From contig JBOFWM010000068.1 in the NCBI GenBank assembly GCA_051653625.1, positions 1 through 31,105 of the forward strand: a DNA stretch of 31,105 nucleotides, in the 5' to 3' direction. Below, one piece after another: positions 21,528-30,043 of the stretch; positions within the stretch are counted from its first letter, which is position 1; each line of letters begins with the position of its first letter. The translations under genes were made by a program, and so were the position numbers. The DNA is from SFDP01 sp051653625. GTDB taxonomy: Bacteria; Bacillota; Clostridia; Lachnospirales; Lachnospiraceae. The notes beneath the pieces were generated by a model. That model worked only from the letters and a program-made list of their open reading frames with translations. It had not been told where the DNA came from and did not search any database.

Positions 21528-23870
21528 ATGGATATTACAAAAAAAATTACGAGTGAGCTTCTTGTACAAAATTGGCAAGTAGAAGCGGCAATTAAGCTGA
21601 TTGATGAGGGAAATACAATTCCGTTTATCTCAAGATATCGAAAAGAGGTAACAGGTTCTTTAGATGATGAACAATTAAGAACCTTATCAGAGCGTCTAAC
21701 ATATCTTCGTAATTTAGAAGAAAAGAAGGAACAAGTTCTAAGTAGTATTGAAGAACAAGGAAAATTAACTGAGGAGTTAAAAACAAAAATTCTAGAAGCA
21801 CAAACTCAAGTTGTTGTGGAAGATTTATATAGACCGTTTCGACCAAAAAGAAAAACGCGTGCTAGTGTTGCAAAAGAAAAAGGACTAGAACCTCTTGCAG
21901 AATTTATTTTGAAACAAGATGCAGTGGAAGATGTTTTAGTGGAAGCTAGCAAATATGTATCAGAAGAAAAAGAAGTAAAAACTGCAGAAGATGCGTTAGC
22001 AGGAGCAAAAGATATTATTGCAGAAATGATCTCTGATGAAGCAGATTATCGTATCTATATACGAAATGCAACATTTGAAGAGGGAAGTATTGTCTGTAGT
22101 ACAAAAGACGACAAGTTACAAAGTGTTTATGAAATGTATTATAACTATGAAGAACCAATTAAGAAAGTGGCATCTCATAGAGTTCTTGCTTTAAATAGAG
22201 GAGAAAAAGAAAAGATATTACTTGTTAAAGTAACAGCTCCTCAAGATAGAATCCTTCGTTTTATTGAAAAGAAAGTGATTACGAGTGAAAATAAATTCAC
22301 AACACCAATTTTGCAAGAAGTTGCATTAGATAGTTATCAACGTCTTATTGCACCAGCAATTGAAAGAGAAATAAGAAATGAGTTAACGGAAAAAGCAGAA
22401 GATGGTGCAATTTCTGTATTTGGTAAAAATTTGGAGCAATTATTACTTCAACCACCAATTTCAGGAAAAGTTGTACTAGGATGGGATCCTGCTTTTCGTA
22501 CAGGGTGTAAATTAGCAGTTGTAGATGAAACAGGTAAAGTATTAGATACAAAAGTAATTTATCCTACAGCACCACAAAATAAAGTGGAAGAAGCAAAAAA
22601 AGAATTAAAAAAATTGATTACAAAATATAACATCAATCTAATTTCAGTTGGAAATGGAACGGCTTCAAGAGAGTCGGAACAAATCATAGTAGATTTAATT
22701 AAAGAATTAAATCTTCCGTTAGAGTATATCATTGTTAGTGAAGCAGGAGCTTCTGTTTATTCTGCAAGTAAACTTGCAACAGAAGAATTTCCTAATTTTG
22801 ATGTAGGACAAAGAAGTGCAGCTTCCATTGCAAGAAGATTACAAGATCCATTAGCAGAGCTTGTAAAAATCGATCCAAAATCTATTGGAGTTGGTCAATA
22901 TCAACATGATATGAATCAAAAGAAATTATCACAAGCATTATCTGGCGTGGTAGAAGATAGTGTAAATAAAGTTGGAGTAGATTTAAATACTGCATCGGCA
23001 TCTTTAATGGAGTATATTTCTGGGATTAGTAAAGTAATTGCGAAAAATATTGTAGAGTATCGTGAAGCAAATGGAAGATTTACCAATAGAAAGCAATTAT
23101 TAAAAGTAGCAAAATTAGGACCAAAGGCATATGAACAATGTGCTGGATTTATGAGAATTCAAGATGGAGACAATCCACTTGATGCAACAAGTGTACATCC
23201 TGAATCTTATGAAGCAACTATGAAGCTTCTTGATAAAATGAATCTTACAATGGAAGAAGTAAAAGAAATACAAAAGAGCGTAAAATCTGCAAAAGAAGTA
23301 AAACAGATAGAGAAAAAACCTGTGAAAAAACAAGTTGAGAAAAAAGTGGTTGTAAAAAATACGAATACAGCTATGGGCAAAGCGTTGGCTGCAGCAATGG
23401 CAGATACACCAGTTGTACAAGAAGAAAGAAAGCAAACAACAAATCAAGTGGAAACTCTTTCTAAAGTAGGGTTATTAAATAAAATCAAAGATAAAAAGAA
23501 GGTCGCAGAAGAATTAGGAATTGGTGAAATTACACTTACTGATATTTTAATGGAATTAGAAAAACCAGCAAGAGATCCTAGAGATAATATGCCAAAACCA
23601 ATTTTAAGAAGTGATGTATTAGAAATGGAAGACTTAAAACCTGGTATGGTATTAAAAGGAACGGTTAGAAATGTTATTGATTTTGGGATTTTTGTAGATA
23701 TCGGTGTTCATCAAGATGGATTAGTTCATATTTCACAAATTACAGATCGTTTCATCAAACATCCATTAGAAGCAGTAAGTGTTGGAGATATTGTGGATGT
23801 AGAAGTAATGAGTGTAGAAGTTGCTAAAAAAAGAATTGCGCTCACAATGAAATTAGGAAAAAGTAAGTAA
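21528..23870 (+). CDS. tex: Tex-family RNA-binding transcription accessory protein
   Basis: 780 residues. The N-terminal Tex domain is highly conserved (WQVEAAIKLIDEGNTIPFISRYRKE and VVEDLYRPFRPKR), followed by a YqgF-like RNase H fold (GWDPAFRTGCKLAVVD about 317-332; GNGTASRESE about 381-390), helix-hairpin-helix segments (YISGISKVIAKNIVEYRE about 505-522) and a C-terminal S1 RNA-binding domain (LKPGMVLKGTVRNVIDFGIFVDIG). A charged linker of about 80 residues with Lys/Glu/Val repeats separates HhH and S1 and is longer than in many Tex proteins. Tex associates with transcription complexes and nucleic acid; its precise role is debated. The frame extends to a TTG at 21486, but the usual MDITKK start has AGAAGG upstream. 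No terminator hairpin follows before the riboswitch promoter. Confidence 0.95.
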   Translation: MDITKKITSELLVQNWQVEAAIKLIDEGNTIPFISRYRKEVTGSLDDEQLRTLSERLTYLRNLEEKKEQVLSSIEEQGKLTEELKTKILEAQTQVVVEDLYRPFRPKRKTRASVAKEKGLEPLAEFILKQDAVEDVLVEASKYVSEEKEVKTAEDALAGAKDIIAEMISDEADYRIYIRNATFEEGSIVCSTKDDKLQSVYEMYYNYEEPIKKVASHRVLALNRGEKEKILLVKVTAPQDRILRFIEKKVITSENKFTTPILQEVALDSYQRLIAPAIEREIRNELTEKAEDGAISVFGKNLEQLLLQPPISGKVVLGWDPAFRTGCKLAVVDETGKVLDTKVIYPTAPQNKVEEAKKELKKLITKYNINLISVGNGTASRESEQIIVDLIKELNLPLEYIIVSEAGASVYSASKLATEEFPNFDVGQRSAASIARRLQDPLAELVKIDPKSIGVGQYQHDMNQKKLSQALSGVVEDSVNKVGVDLNTASASLMEYISGISKVIAKNIVEYREANGRFTNRKQLLKVAKLGPKAYEQCAGFMRIQDGDNPLDATSVHPESYEATMKLLDKMNLTMEEVKEIQKSVKSAKEVKQIEKKPVKKQVEKKVVVKNTNTAMGKALAAAMADTPVVQEERKQTTNQVETLSKVGLLNKIKDKKKVAEELGIGEITLTDILMELEKPARDPRDNMPKPILRSDVLEMEDLKPGMVLKGTVRNVIDFGIFVDIGVHQDGLVHISQITDRFIKHPLEAVSVGDIVDVEVMSVEVAKKRIALTMKLGKSK

Positions 23871-23873
23871 GTA

Positions 23874-23902
23874 TTGACAAACATTGCAATTATGAATATG
23901 AT
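23874..23902 (+). promoter_or_regulatory. Sigma-A-type promoter for the FMN riboswitch-ribU unit
   Basis: TTGACA at 23874-23879, 17-base spacer, TATGAT at 23897-23902, starting three bases after the tex stop. It places the transcript start about 15 bases before the riboswitch. Confidence 0.85.
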
Positions 23903-23924
23903 ACATGAGTAAAATAAAATATAG

Positions 23925-24031
23925 TTCTTCGGGGTTGGGTGTAATTCCCTACCGGCGGTAAAGTCCGCGAGCCTAAATGGTTGATTTGGTGAGATTCCAA
24001 AACCGACAGTAAAGTCTGGATGAGAGAAGAG
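23925..24031 (+). promoter_or_regulatory. FMN riboswitch (RFN element)
   Basis: The hallmark RFN blocks are in order: TTCTTCGGGG opening the P1 stem, GGGTGTAATTCCCTACCGGC, GGTAAAGTCCGCGAGC, a variable arm, GTGAGATTCCAAAACCGACAG in two parts, TAAAGTCTGGATG and the closing GAGAAGA that pairs with TCTTC. It binds flavin mononucleotide. A terminator stem 46 bases downstream indicates control by premature termination of ribU when FMN is plentiful. Confidence 0.97.
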
Positions 24032-24076
24032 TAATGATAAGAAGGTGAAAGAACATTCACTTTCTGCATTTTAAGT

Positions 24077-24111
24077 AGAGACCCTGATTTAAACTCAGGG
24101 TCTCTTTTTTT
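24077..24111 (+). terminator. Riboswitch-controlled terminator before ribU
   Basis: AGAGACCCTGA (24077-24087), seven-base loop, TCAGGGTCTCT (24095-24105): eleven perfect pairs and a run of seven T. It lies between the RFN element and ribU and should be the expression platform. The competing antiterminator was not resolved by eye. Confidence 0.93.
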
Positions 24112-24171
24112 ATGCAATTACATGACGAAGAACCCAGTTGAATGGATAGTATCCAGAAAGGAAGGTTTAAA

Positions 24172-24903
24172 ATGACCGATAATTTTTTAACAAAAGTAGT
24201 AGAAAATGCAGTATTTGTAGTGGAGTTTTTAGCAATTGTTCTTATTTTATTCTTCATTGCTTATGGGATTGAAAAGTGGGATAAGAAGAAAAAACAAGAA
24301 AAAGAGAGAATATTAACTACGAGAAAAATGGCGCTTATTGGTATGTTCTCAGCACTTGCAACCATATTTATGTTATTTGATTTTTCTGTTCCATTTGCAC
24401 CAGCATTTTATCAAATTGATTTCAGTGAGGTTCCAGCATTAATTGCAGCGTTTTCTTTGGGACCTGTGGCAGGTGTTTTAGTTGAATTTTTGAAGATCTT
24501 ATTAAAATTGTTATTTAAATCAACTACTACTGCATTTGTAGGTGAATTAGCAAACTTTGTTGTTGGATGTAGTTTTCTACTCCCAGCATCAATCATTTAT
24601 TACAAAAGAAAAAATAAAAAGCAAGGTATGATTGGATGCATAGTGGGAACAATCTGTATGACGATTTTTGGAACAGCTTTTAATGCGGTTTATTTATTAC
24701 CAACTTTTGCAACGTTATATGGAATGAATTTAGAGGATTTAATTAGTATGGGTACGGCAATCAATCCAGCGATTACGAATGTTTCGACTTTTGTATTTTT
24801 TTCTGTTGCACCATTAAACTTACTAAAAGGTATCTTAGTATCAGTGATTACAATGTTAATTTATAAGAAAATAAGTCCAATTATAAAAAGTGGAAAACAC
24901 TAG
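24172..24903 (+). CDS. ribU: Riboflavin ECF transporter substrate-binding (S) component
   Basis: 243 residues. From about residue 50 it is a typical RibU: RKMALIGMFSALATIFMLFDF, then PFAPAFYQIDFSEVPALIAAF and GPVAGVLVEFLKILL, FVGELANFVVG, and a C-terminal helix bundle. RibU binds riboflavin and works with a shared energising module (EcfT and two ATPases), not present here. Residues 1-50 are an addition: a membrane helix (about 12-33) then a run of Lys/Glu (36-47); RibU proteins are usually 190-210 residues. AAAGGAAGG ends six bases before the ATG at 24172, which is preferred to the ATG at 24142. The FMN riboswitch upstream confirms the substrate. Confidence 0.95.
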   Translation: MTDNFLTKVVENAVFVVEFLAIVLILFFIAYGIEKWDKKKKQEKERILTTRKMALIGMFSALATIFMLFDFSVPFAPAFYQIDFSEVPALIAAFSLGPVAGVLVEFLKILLKLLFKSTTTAFVGELANFVVGCSFLLPASIIYYKRKNKKQGMIGCIVGTICMTIFGTAFNAVYLLPTFATLYGMNLEDLISMGTAINPAITNVSTFVFFSVAPLNLLKGILVSVITMLIYKKISPIIKSGKH

Positions 24904-24991
24904 TAGTAAAAATATCTATACGAAATTACGAAAAGAGTATATAATACTATAAGCTAAGAAATATTTCGTTTAAAAAGAGAGGTTTATAGTA

Positions 24992-25471
24992 ATGGAATTA
25001 GAATTTGATGTAAAAATGGATTCGAAAATATTGTATGATTATTTATTGCATTATAATTATTCTACGTTTTCAGGTATTTTTGGTTCCATCATAGGTGCAT
25101 TATTTATTGTGGGATTTTTCCTAGGGAATGGAGCTATTTTTTTGATTGTAGGCGTAGTAATATTAGGCTATATCCCTTGGACATTATTCATTCGTTCCAA
25201 ACAACAGATAATAAGTAATCCAGTTTTTAAAACAGCGATTCATTATAAAGTGACGGAGCAAGGAATTGAAGTATCACAAGAAGGAATGCAAGAAGTACTA
25301 GAGTGGAGTTATATCACAAAAGTAGCAAGTACTAGAAAAAGTATTTTTCTATTTTCGGGTCTTAAAAATGCAACTATTATACCACGTAGCGCATTAAAAG
25401 ATAGAGAAGTTATCTTTTTAGAAGCTATTTGTAAAAATGTAGAGCCGAATCGTGTAAAAATACGTTCATAA
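24992..25471 (+). CDS. YcxB-like family membrane protein
   Basis: 159 residues. Two membrane helices (about 28-70) in an N-terminal portion, then a soluble beta-rich half: HYKVTEQGIEVSQEGMQ, EWSYITKV, and IIPRSAL. The pattern of Tyr-x-Val-Thr-x-x-Gly-Ile, a Trp-Ser-x-Ile, and Ile-Pro-x-x-x-Leu is that of YcxB-like proteins, whose function is unknown. A TATAAT lies at 24940-24945 without a good -35 box. tsaE follows after 12 bases, so this may be the first gene of the t6A operon. Confidence 0.75.
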   Translation: MELEFDVKMDSKILYDYLLHYNYSTFSGIFGSIIGALFIVGFFLGNGAIFLIVGVVILGYIPWTLFIRSKQQIISNPVFKTAIHYKVTEQGIEVSQEGMQEVLEWSYITKVASTRKSIFLFSGLKNATIIPRSALKDREVIFLEAICKNVEPNRVKIRS

Positions 25472-25483
25472 AAGGAGACAAAT

Positions 25484-25915
25484 GTGATAGAACATAGTTT
25501 TAGTGCGAAAGATACTTATGAATTAGGAAAAAAAATGGGTCAGGCTGCGAAGATGGGTGAAGTATTTACGTTACTTGGAGATTTAGGTGTAGGAAAAACT
25601 GTTTTTACACAGGGATTTGCAGCAGGGTTAGGTATTTTAGAGCCGATTTGTAGCCCGACCTTTACGATTGTACAAGTATATGAAGATGGAAAAGTTCCAT
25701 TTTATCATTTTGATGTTTATAGAATTAGTGATATAGATGAAATGGATGAAATAGGATATGAAGATTATTTCTATGGAGATGGAGTTTGTTTGATTGAATG
25801 GGCAAATTTAATTGAAGAATTATTACCAGATAAGTATTGTCAAATTACAATAAATAAAGAAGTAACTAAAGGATTTGAATATCGTCAAATTAAAGTGGAA
25901 GAAAAGAGCAAATAG
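25484..25915 (+). CDS. tsaE: tRNA t6A biosynthesis ATPase TsaE
   Basis: 143 residues, GTG start chosen because AAGGAG lies seven bases upstream and the overlapping ATG at 25482 stops at once. TsaE is the small ATPase that works with TsaB and TsaD to place threonylcarbamoyl on A37 of ANN-decoding tRNAs. Walker A GDLGVGKT (about 32-39), SPTFTIVQVY (about 57-66), FYHFDVYRI (about 72-80) and LIEWAN (about 103-108) are the family signatures. Three other genes of the pathway or of its usual cluster (tsaB, rimI, tsaD) follow downstream. Confidence 0.95.
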   Translation: MIEHSFSAKDTYELGKKMGQAAKMGEVFTLLGDLGVGKTVFTQGFAAGLGILEPICSPTFTIVQVYEDGKVPFYHFDVYRISDIDEMDEIGYEDYFYGDGVCLIEWANLIEELLPDKYCQITINKEVTKGFEYRQIKVEEKSK

Positions 25916-25929
25916 GGAGGAGTTATAAA

Positions 25930-26652
25930 TTGGAACATACGATAAAAATTCTTGCAATCGATAGCTCCTCATTAGTTGCTAGCGTTGCAATTATTGAAAA
26001 TGATATATGTGTTGCAGAATACACAACAAATTTTAAGAGAACACATTCTCAAACATTGGTACCAATGTTAGAGGAAGTAAAAAAAATGATAGAGTTAGAA
26101 TTAGATACAATCGATGCTATTGCATTAACAAAAGGACCTGGTTCTTTTACGGGATTGCGTATAGGTGCATCTACGGCGATTGGATTATCACATGTATTAA
26201 AAAAACCGATTATTGGAATTGGTACTATAGAAGCATTGGCTTATAACTTATATGGTTCAAAAGATATGATATGCCCAATTATGGATGCAAGGAGAAATCA
26301 GACATATACTGGTTTATATGAATTTGTAACAGAAAATTTTGAAGAAAAATTTGAAGTTATTCTGGAGCAAAGTGCAATGATGATAGAGGAACTTATAGAA
26401 AAAATAAATGAAATAAATAGACCAGTTGTGTTTTTAGGTGATGGAGTACCTGTTTTTAAAGAACAACTTATGCAGAAAATAACAGTGCCTGTAAAATTTG
26501 CACCAGCACATTGTAATAGACAGCGCGCTGCTAGTGTTGGAGCGTTAGCGATGGAATATTATAAAGAAGGAAAGTATGTTGAGGCTGGTGAGTTTAGACC
26601 AGAGTATCTTAGAAAGTCTCAGGCAGAAAGAGAACGTGAATGCTTGAAATAA
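25930..26652 (+). CDS. tsaB: tRNA t6A biosynthesis protein TsaB
   Basis: 240 residues with a TTG start; GGGAGG overlapping the tsaE stop sits nine bases upstream. TsaB is the non-catalytic partner of TsaD in the ASKHA fold. ILAIDSSSLVASVAI opens the fold, KGPGSFTGLRIG (about 69-80) and PIMDARRNQTY (about 117-127) are conserved, and the metal-binding histidines of TsaD are absent, as expected. The C-terminal RPEYLR matches the family. It overlaps rimI by 13 bases. Confidence 0.95.
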   Translation: MEHTIKILAIDSSSLVASVAIIENDICVAEYTTNFKRTHSQTLVPMLEEVKKMIELELDTIDAIALTKGPGSFTGLRIGASTAIGLSHVLKKPIIGIGTIEALAYNLYGSKDMICPIMDARRNQTYTGLYEFVTENFEEKFEVILEQSAMMIEELIEKINEINRPVVFLGDGVPVFKEQLMQKITVPVKFAPAHCNRQRAASVGALAMEYYKEGKYVEAGEFRPEYLRKSQAERERECLK

Positions 26653-27074
26653 AATCGTTAGAAGAACAATATTTAGACGAAGTCTGTATTTTAGAAGAAA
26701 AAGCTTTTTCTATGCCATGGCATAGAGAATCCTTTCAGGAAATGATTCAAAATAAAGAGGCTTGTTATTTAGTTGCGTTAATAGATGGAAAAGTAGTGGG
26801 ATGTTGTGGAGTGCGCCATATTGTTGGGGAAGGTGAAATTACAAATGTTGTTGTAGATCCTTCTTTTCGTAATAACAAGATTGGGTACCAAATGATGCAA
26901 GCATTATTAATGCAAGGAAGGAATCTTGGAATAAAAGAATTTGTTCTGGAAGTGAGAAAGAGCAATGATGCAGCAATCTTTCTTTATGAAAAATTAGGAT
27001 TTAAAGAAGAGGGGGTTCGTAAAAATTTTTATGAACAACCAAAAGAAGATGCTCTCATTATGTGGAAAAGATAG
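26640..27074 (+). CDS. rimI: Ribosomal protein S18 alanine N-acetyltransferase
   Basis: 144 residues, GNAT fold. RimI acetylates the N-terminal Ala of ribosomal protein S18. EEKAFSMPWHRESF (about 18-31) and the VVGCCGVR and EGEITNVVVDPSFRNNKIG (about 68-88) segments match; the acetyl-CoA loop Q/RxxGxG/A reads RNNKIGY, with Lys in place of the first Gly. LEVRKSNDAAIFLYEKLGF and a final Ala-Leu-Ile-Met-Trp complete the family pattern. Its overlap with tsaB is the common clostridial arrangement, which makes the substrate assignment more secure than the fold alone would. Confidence 0.92.
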   Translation: MLEIKSLEEQYLDEVCILEEKAFSMPWHRESFQEMIQNKEACYLVALIDGKVVGCCGVRHIVGEGEITNVVVDPSFRNNKIGYQMMQALLMQGRNLGIKEFVLEVRKSNDAAIFLYEKLGFKEEGVRKNFYEQPKEDALIMWKR

Positions 27075-27161
27075 GGAGTATAAGGAAAAATTACCACGTC
27101 TCATAAAATGAATGTGTAGTATAATTGATAAAACATCATCAATTATAGAAAGGCAAATGAT

Positions 27162-27416
27162 ATGAGAAAAATAAAGAAAGAAGAAATAGAAGATAAAATA
27201 TTAGAAGAGATTTGGTGTAATAAGTGTGGGAAGCAACTTCTTGTCCAAAATGAGGTACTAAAAGAAGGGTGTTTCCATAGTGATTTTGAATTTGGTTATT
27301 TTAGTGAAAAAGATGGAGAACAACATTCTTTTGATTTATGTGAAGCATGTTACGATGCACTAGTAAAAGAATTTTCCATACCAGTAACAATAAGAGAAAT
27401 GAATGAATTATTATAA
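27162..27416 (+). CDS. Small zinc-ribbon protein of unknown function
   Basis: 84 residues. Two Cys pairs, CNKCGK (about 19-24) and CEACYD (about 60-65), fit a zinc ribbon; a His-rich middle (CFHSD, QHSFDLC) may add ligands. The C-terminus DALVKEFSIPV is what I have seen in uncharacterised clostridial proteins of this size. AGAAAGG precedes the ATG by nine bases. It stands between rimI and the RNase Z gene, all on one strand, so a link to tRNA or ribosome metabolism is possible but not shown. A TATAAT at 27120-27125 may provide a separate start; no -35 box was recognised. Confidence 0.75.
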   Translation: MRKIKKEEIEDKILEEIWCNKCGKQLLVQNEVLKEGCFHSDFEFGYFSEKDGEQHSFDLCEACYDALVKEFSIPVTIREMNELL

Positions 27417-27443
27417 AATGCACCATAAATAGAAAGGTTTATT

Positions 27444-28352
27444 ATGTTAGATGTTTGTTTACTTGGTACAGGTGGAATGATGCCATTGCCGAATAGGTGG
27501 TTAACTTCCCTCATGATGCGCTATAACGGGAAAAGTATTTTGATTGATTGTGGTGAGGGAACTCAAATTGCAATGAAAGAAAAAGGATGGAGCGCTAAAC
27601 CAATTGATATTATTTGCTTTACTCATTATCATGCAGACCATATAAGCGGGTTACCAGGTATGCTTTTAACAATGGGAAATGCTGAGAGAAAAGAACCACT
27701 TTTACTAATTGGACCAAAAGGTCTTGCAAGAGTGGTTAATTCTTTGCGTGTTATTGCGCCAGAACTTCCTTTTGAAGTTATGTATAAAGAATTACAAGAT
27801 GCTTCAGAGCAAATTCCATTTGAAGATTTTTATCTCGAAGCATTTCGAGTAAATCATAATGTTACTTGTTATGGGTATAATCTTATAATTGAAAGAAAAG
27901 GGAAGTTTCAAATTGAAAAAGCAATAGAAACAGGTATTGATAAAAAATATTGGAATAGTTTGCAAAAAGGAATGACTTGTGAGGTAGATGGGAAGATTTA
28001 TACGCCAGATATGGTACTTGGTGAATCAAGAAAAGGGTTAAAAGTGACGTATTGTACAGATACAAGACCTACAGATAGCATAGCAAATCATGCAAAAGAA
28101 GCGGATTTATTTATTTGTGAGGGAATGTATGGAGAAGTAGAGAAAGCGAGTAAGGCAAAAGAAAATAAACATATGATGTTTCAAGAGGCAGCTGAACTTG
28201 CAAAGAAAGCAGGTGTAGCTTCATTATGGCTTACACATTACAGTCCGTCTTTAATAAAACCTGAACAATATATGAAAGATCTTCGAAAAATCTTTCCAAA
28301 TGCAATTGCGGCAAAGGACGGGGAAAGTATAGATTTACAATTTGAATCGTGA
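27444..28352 (+). CDS. rnz: Ribonuclease Z (tRNA 3' endonuclease)
   Basis: 302 residues, metallo-beta-lactamase fold. RNase Z trims tRNA precursor 3' trailers. LLGTGGMMPLPNRWLTS at the start, DCGEGTQ (about 35-41), the zinc motif THYHADH (about 60-66) for HxHxDH, VNHNVTCYGY (about 136-145) with the exosite-proximal His, CTDTRP (about 210-215) and LTHYSP (about 269-274) with the last His ligand are all present. AGAAAGG lies eight bases before the ATG. The tRNA-Ser gene in this window lacks an encoded CCA, the class of precursor that RNase Z handles. Confidence 0.95.
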   Translation: MLDVCLLGTGGMMPLPNRWLTSLMMRYNGKSILIDCGEGTQIAMKEKGWSAKPIDIICFTHYHADHISGLPGMLLTMGNAERKEPLLLIGPKGLARVVNSLRVIAPELPFEVMYKELQDASEQIPFEDFYLEAFRVNHNVTCYGYNLIIERKGKFQIEKAIETGIDKKYWNSLQKGMTCEVDGKIYTPDMVLGESRKGLKVTYCTDTRPTDSIANHAKEADLFICEGMYGEVEKASKAKENKHMMFQEAAELAKKAGVASLWLTHYSPSLIKPEQYMKDLRKIFPNAIAAKDGESIDLQFES

Positions 28353-28369
28353 TATACTTAGACTATAAT
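28342..28369 (+). promoter_or_regulatory. Promoter candidate inside the end of rnz
   Basis: TTGAAT at 28342-28347, 16-base spacer, TATAAT at 28364-28369. It would drive the anchored protein, tsaD and ispD. Confidence 0.55.
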
Positions 28370-28397
28370 TTAGTAACGAGGGAAGGGGGAGACATGT

Positions 28398-28985
28398 ATG
28401 GGAAGATTTAAAGGTCCACGCGGAACTTTCTTTTTTGGTCTTTTAATCATAATTATTTTAATCGCATATTATTCTCTTGCTAATGAAACAAAGGCAATAA
28501 AAGAAGAAGATACTGTTGTAACGCCAGTTGCAAATATTTTAATGCAAGATTTATCAAAAAATTATCCGCCGACTCCTAAAGAAGTAATGCGTTTATATTG
28601 TGAGATTACAAAATGTTTTTATAATGAAACATACACAGAAGAAGAATTACAAGGATTGGCATTTAAAGCAAAAGAATTATACGATAATGAGTTGGCAGAA
28701 GTAAAAGATGATAATACATATTTGAATGATTTAAAAGTAGAAATTGAAGGATTCAAAAAAAATGGATGGACAATTTCAAATTATTCTCTTTCATCAAGTA
28801 CAGATGTAGAATATTTTGAAGAGGATGGCTATAAGTTTGCAAGACTATATAGTACGTATTATATTCGCTCGGGAAGTTCAATGAATACAGTTGAACAAGT
28901 TTATATATTTAGAAAAGATAACGCGGGTCATTGGAAAATATACGGATGGGATATCGTGTCGGAAGGGAAAGGAAATAATTCGTGA
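28398..28985 (+). CDS. Membrane-anchored Lachnospiraceae protein (probably DUF6715)
   Basis: 195 residues. A short basic start, one membrane helix (about 11-28) and a soluble domain outside. The outer domain has NYPPTPKEVMRLYCEITKC (about 54-72), a Tyr-Thr-Glu-Glu-Glu-Leu stretch, SLSSSTDVEYFEEDGYKFARLY (about 133-155) and an ending HWKIYGWDIV. I recognise this as a conserved protein found beside tsaD in Lachnospiraceae; the DUF number is from memory. The fold after the helix looks like an NTF2-type or SnoaL-type alpha/beta unit from the Trp-Lys-Ile-Tyr-Gly-Trp ending, but that is a guess. Its TGA overlaps the GTG start of tsaD by four bases, so the two are translationally linked. Confidence 0.72.
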   Translation: MGRFKGPRGTFFFGLLIIIILIAYYSLANETKAIKEEDTVVTPVANILMQDLSKNYPPTPKEVMRLYCEITKCFYNETYTEEELQGLAFKAKELYDNELAEVKDDNTYLNDLKVEIEGFKKNGWTISNYSLSSSTDVEYFEEDGYKFARLYSTYYIRSGSSMNTVEQVYIFRKDNAGHWKIYGWDIVSEGKGNNS

Positions 28986-30031
28986 TAAAAGAGGATATTA
29001 TAATATTAGCGATAGAGAGTTCTTGTGATGAAACAGCTGCAAGTGTTGTAAAGAATGGTAGAGATATTTTATCAAATGTTATTTCGTCTCAAATAGAATT
29101 GCACACGTTATATGGAGGTGTAGTCCCTGAAATTGCATCAAGAAAGCATGTAGAAAAAATTCAACAAGTTGTGGAAGAGGCCTTAGCAAATGCTAAGGTT
29201 TGTTTTTCGGATATTACTGCCATAGCAGTAACATATGGGCCAGGACTTGTAGGGGCGCTATTAGTAGGTGTTTCTTATGCAAAAACACTTGCATTTTCAC
29301 TTAATAAGCCTTTAGTTGGGGTGCATCATATAGAAGGGCATATTAATGCAAATTTTATTGAACATAAAGAATTAGAACCACCTTTTTTAGCATTGGTAGC
29401 ATCAGGAGGTCATTCTCATCTTGTACTTGTAAAAGACTATGGGAAATATGAAATTGTAGGAAGAACACGCGATGATGCAGCAGGAGAAGCATTTGATAAA
29501 GTTGCAAGAGCAATAGGATTAGGGTATCCAGGCGGTCCTAAAATTGATAAAGTATCAAAAAAAGGAAATCCAGATGCAATAAAATTTCCGCGCGCAAAAG
29601 TAAATGATAGTGAATTTGATTTTAGTTTTAGTGGAATAAAATCGGCAGTACTCAATTATCTCAATTCTTGTGAAATGAAAAATGAACCTATTATTGTTGA
29701 AGATGTAGCAGCATCTTTCCAAAAGGCAGTAGTAGATGTTTTAGTAGATCATACAGTAAAAGCAGCAAAAAAATATGGAATGGATAACATTGCATTAGCA
29801 GGCGGTGTGGCTTCTAATACTACGCTAAGAGCGGAATTAGAGAAAGAATGTAAGGCACATGATTTGAATTTGTATGTTCCAAGTGCAATATATTGTACAG
29901 ACAATGCAGCTATGATTGGAGTAGCTGGATATTATGAGTATATAAATGGTGTGAGACATGGTTCTGATCTGAATGCCATTCCAAACTTAAAGCTTGGAGA
30001 AAAGATTGGGATTAAAAAAATAGAAGTGTAA
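28982..30031 (+). CDS. tsaD: tRNA N6-threonylcarbamoyladenosine transferase TsaD
   Basis: 349 residues, GTG start within the preceding stop codon. TsaD transfers the threonylcarbamoyl group from TC-AMP to A37. AIESSCDETAASVV opens the ASKHA fold; HHIEGH (115-120) supplies the two metal-binding histidines; SGGHSHLV (about 140-147), GYPGGPKID, FSFSGIKSAV (about 218-227) and the late DNAAMIG complete the signatures. tsaE and tsaB lie upstream in the same direction, separated by three genes, so all three proteins of the bacterial complex other than the TC-AMP synthase (TsaC/Sua5) are in this window. Confidence 0.97.
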   Translation: MIKEDIIILAIESSCDETAASVVKNGRDILSNVISSQIELHTLYGGVVPEIASRKHVEKIQQVVEEALANAKVCFSDITAIAVTYGPGLVGALLVGVSYAKTLAFSLNKPLVGVHHIEGHINANFIEHKELEPPFLALVASGGHSHLVLVKDYGKYEIVGRTRDDAAGEAFDKVARAIGLGYPGGPKIDKVSKKGNPDAIKFPRAKVNDSEFDFSFSGIKSAVLNYLNSCEMKNEPIIVEDVAASFQKAVVDVLVDHTVKAAKKYGMDNIALAGGVASNTTLRAELEKECKAHDLNLYVPSAIYCTDNAAMIGVAGYYEYINGVRHGSDLNAIPNLKLGEKIGIKKIEV

Positions 30032-30043
30032 GTGAGGGTTCGA

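Noticed and set aside
24057..24257. Minus-strand frames across the riboswitch terminator and ribU start
   Set aside because: The region is explained by the FMN riboswitch, its terminator and the ribU leader on the plus strand.
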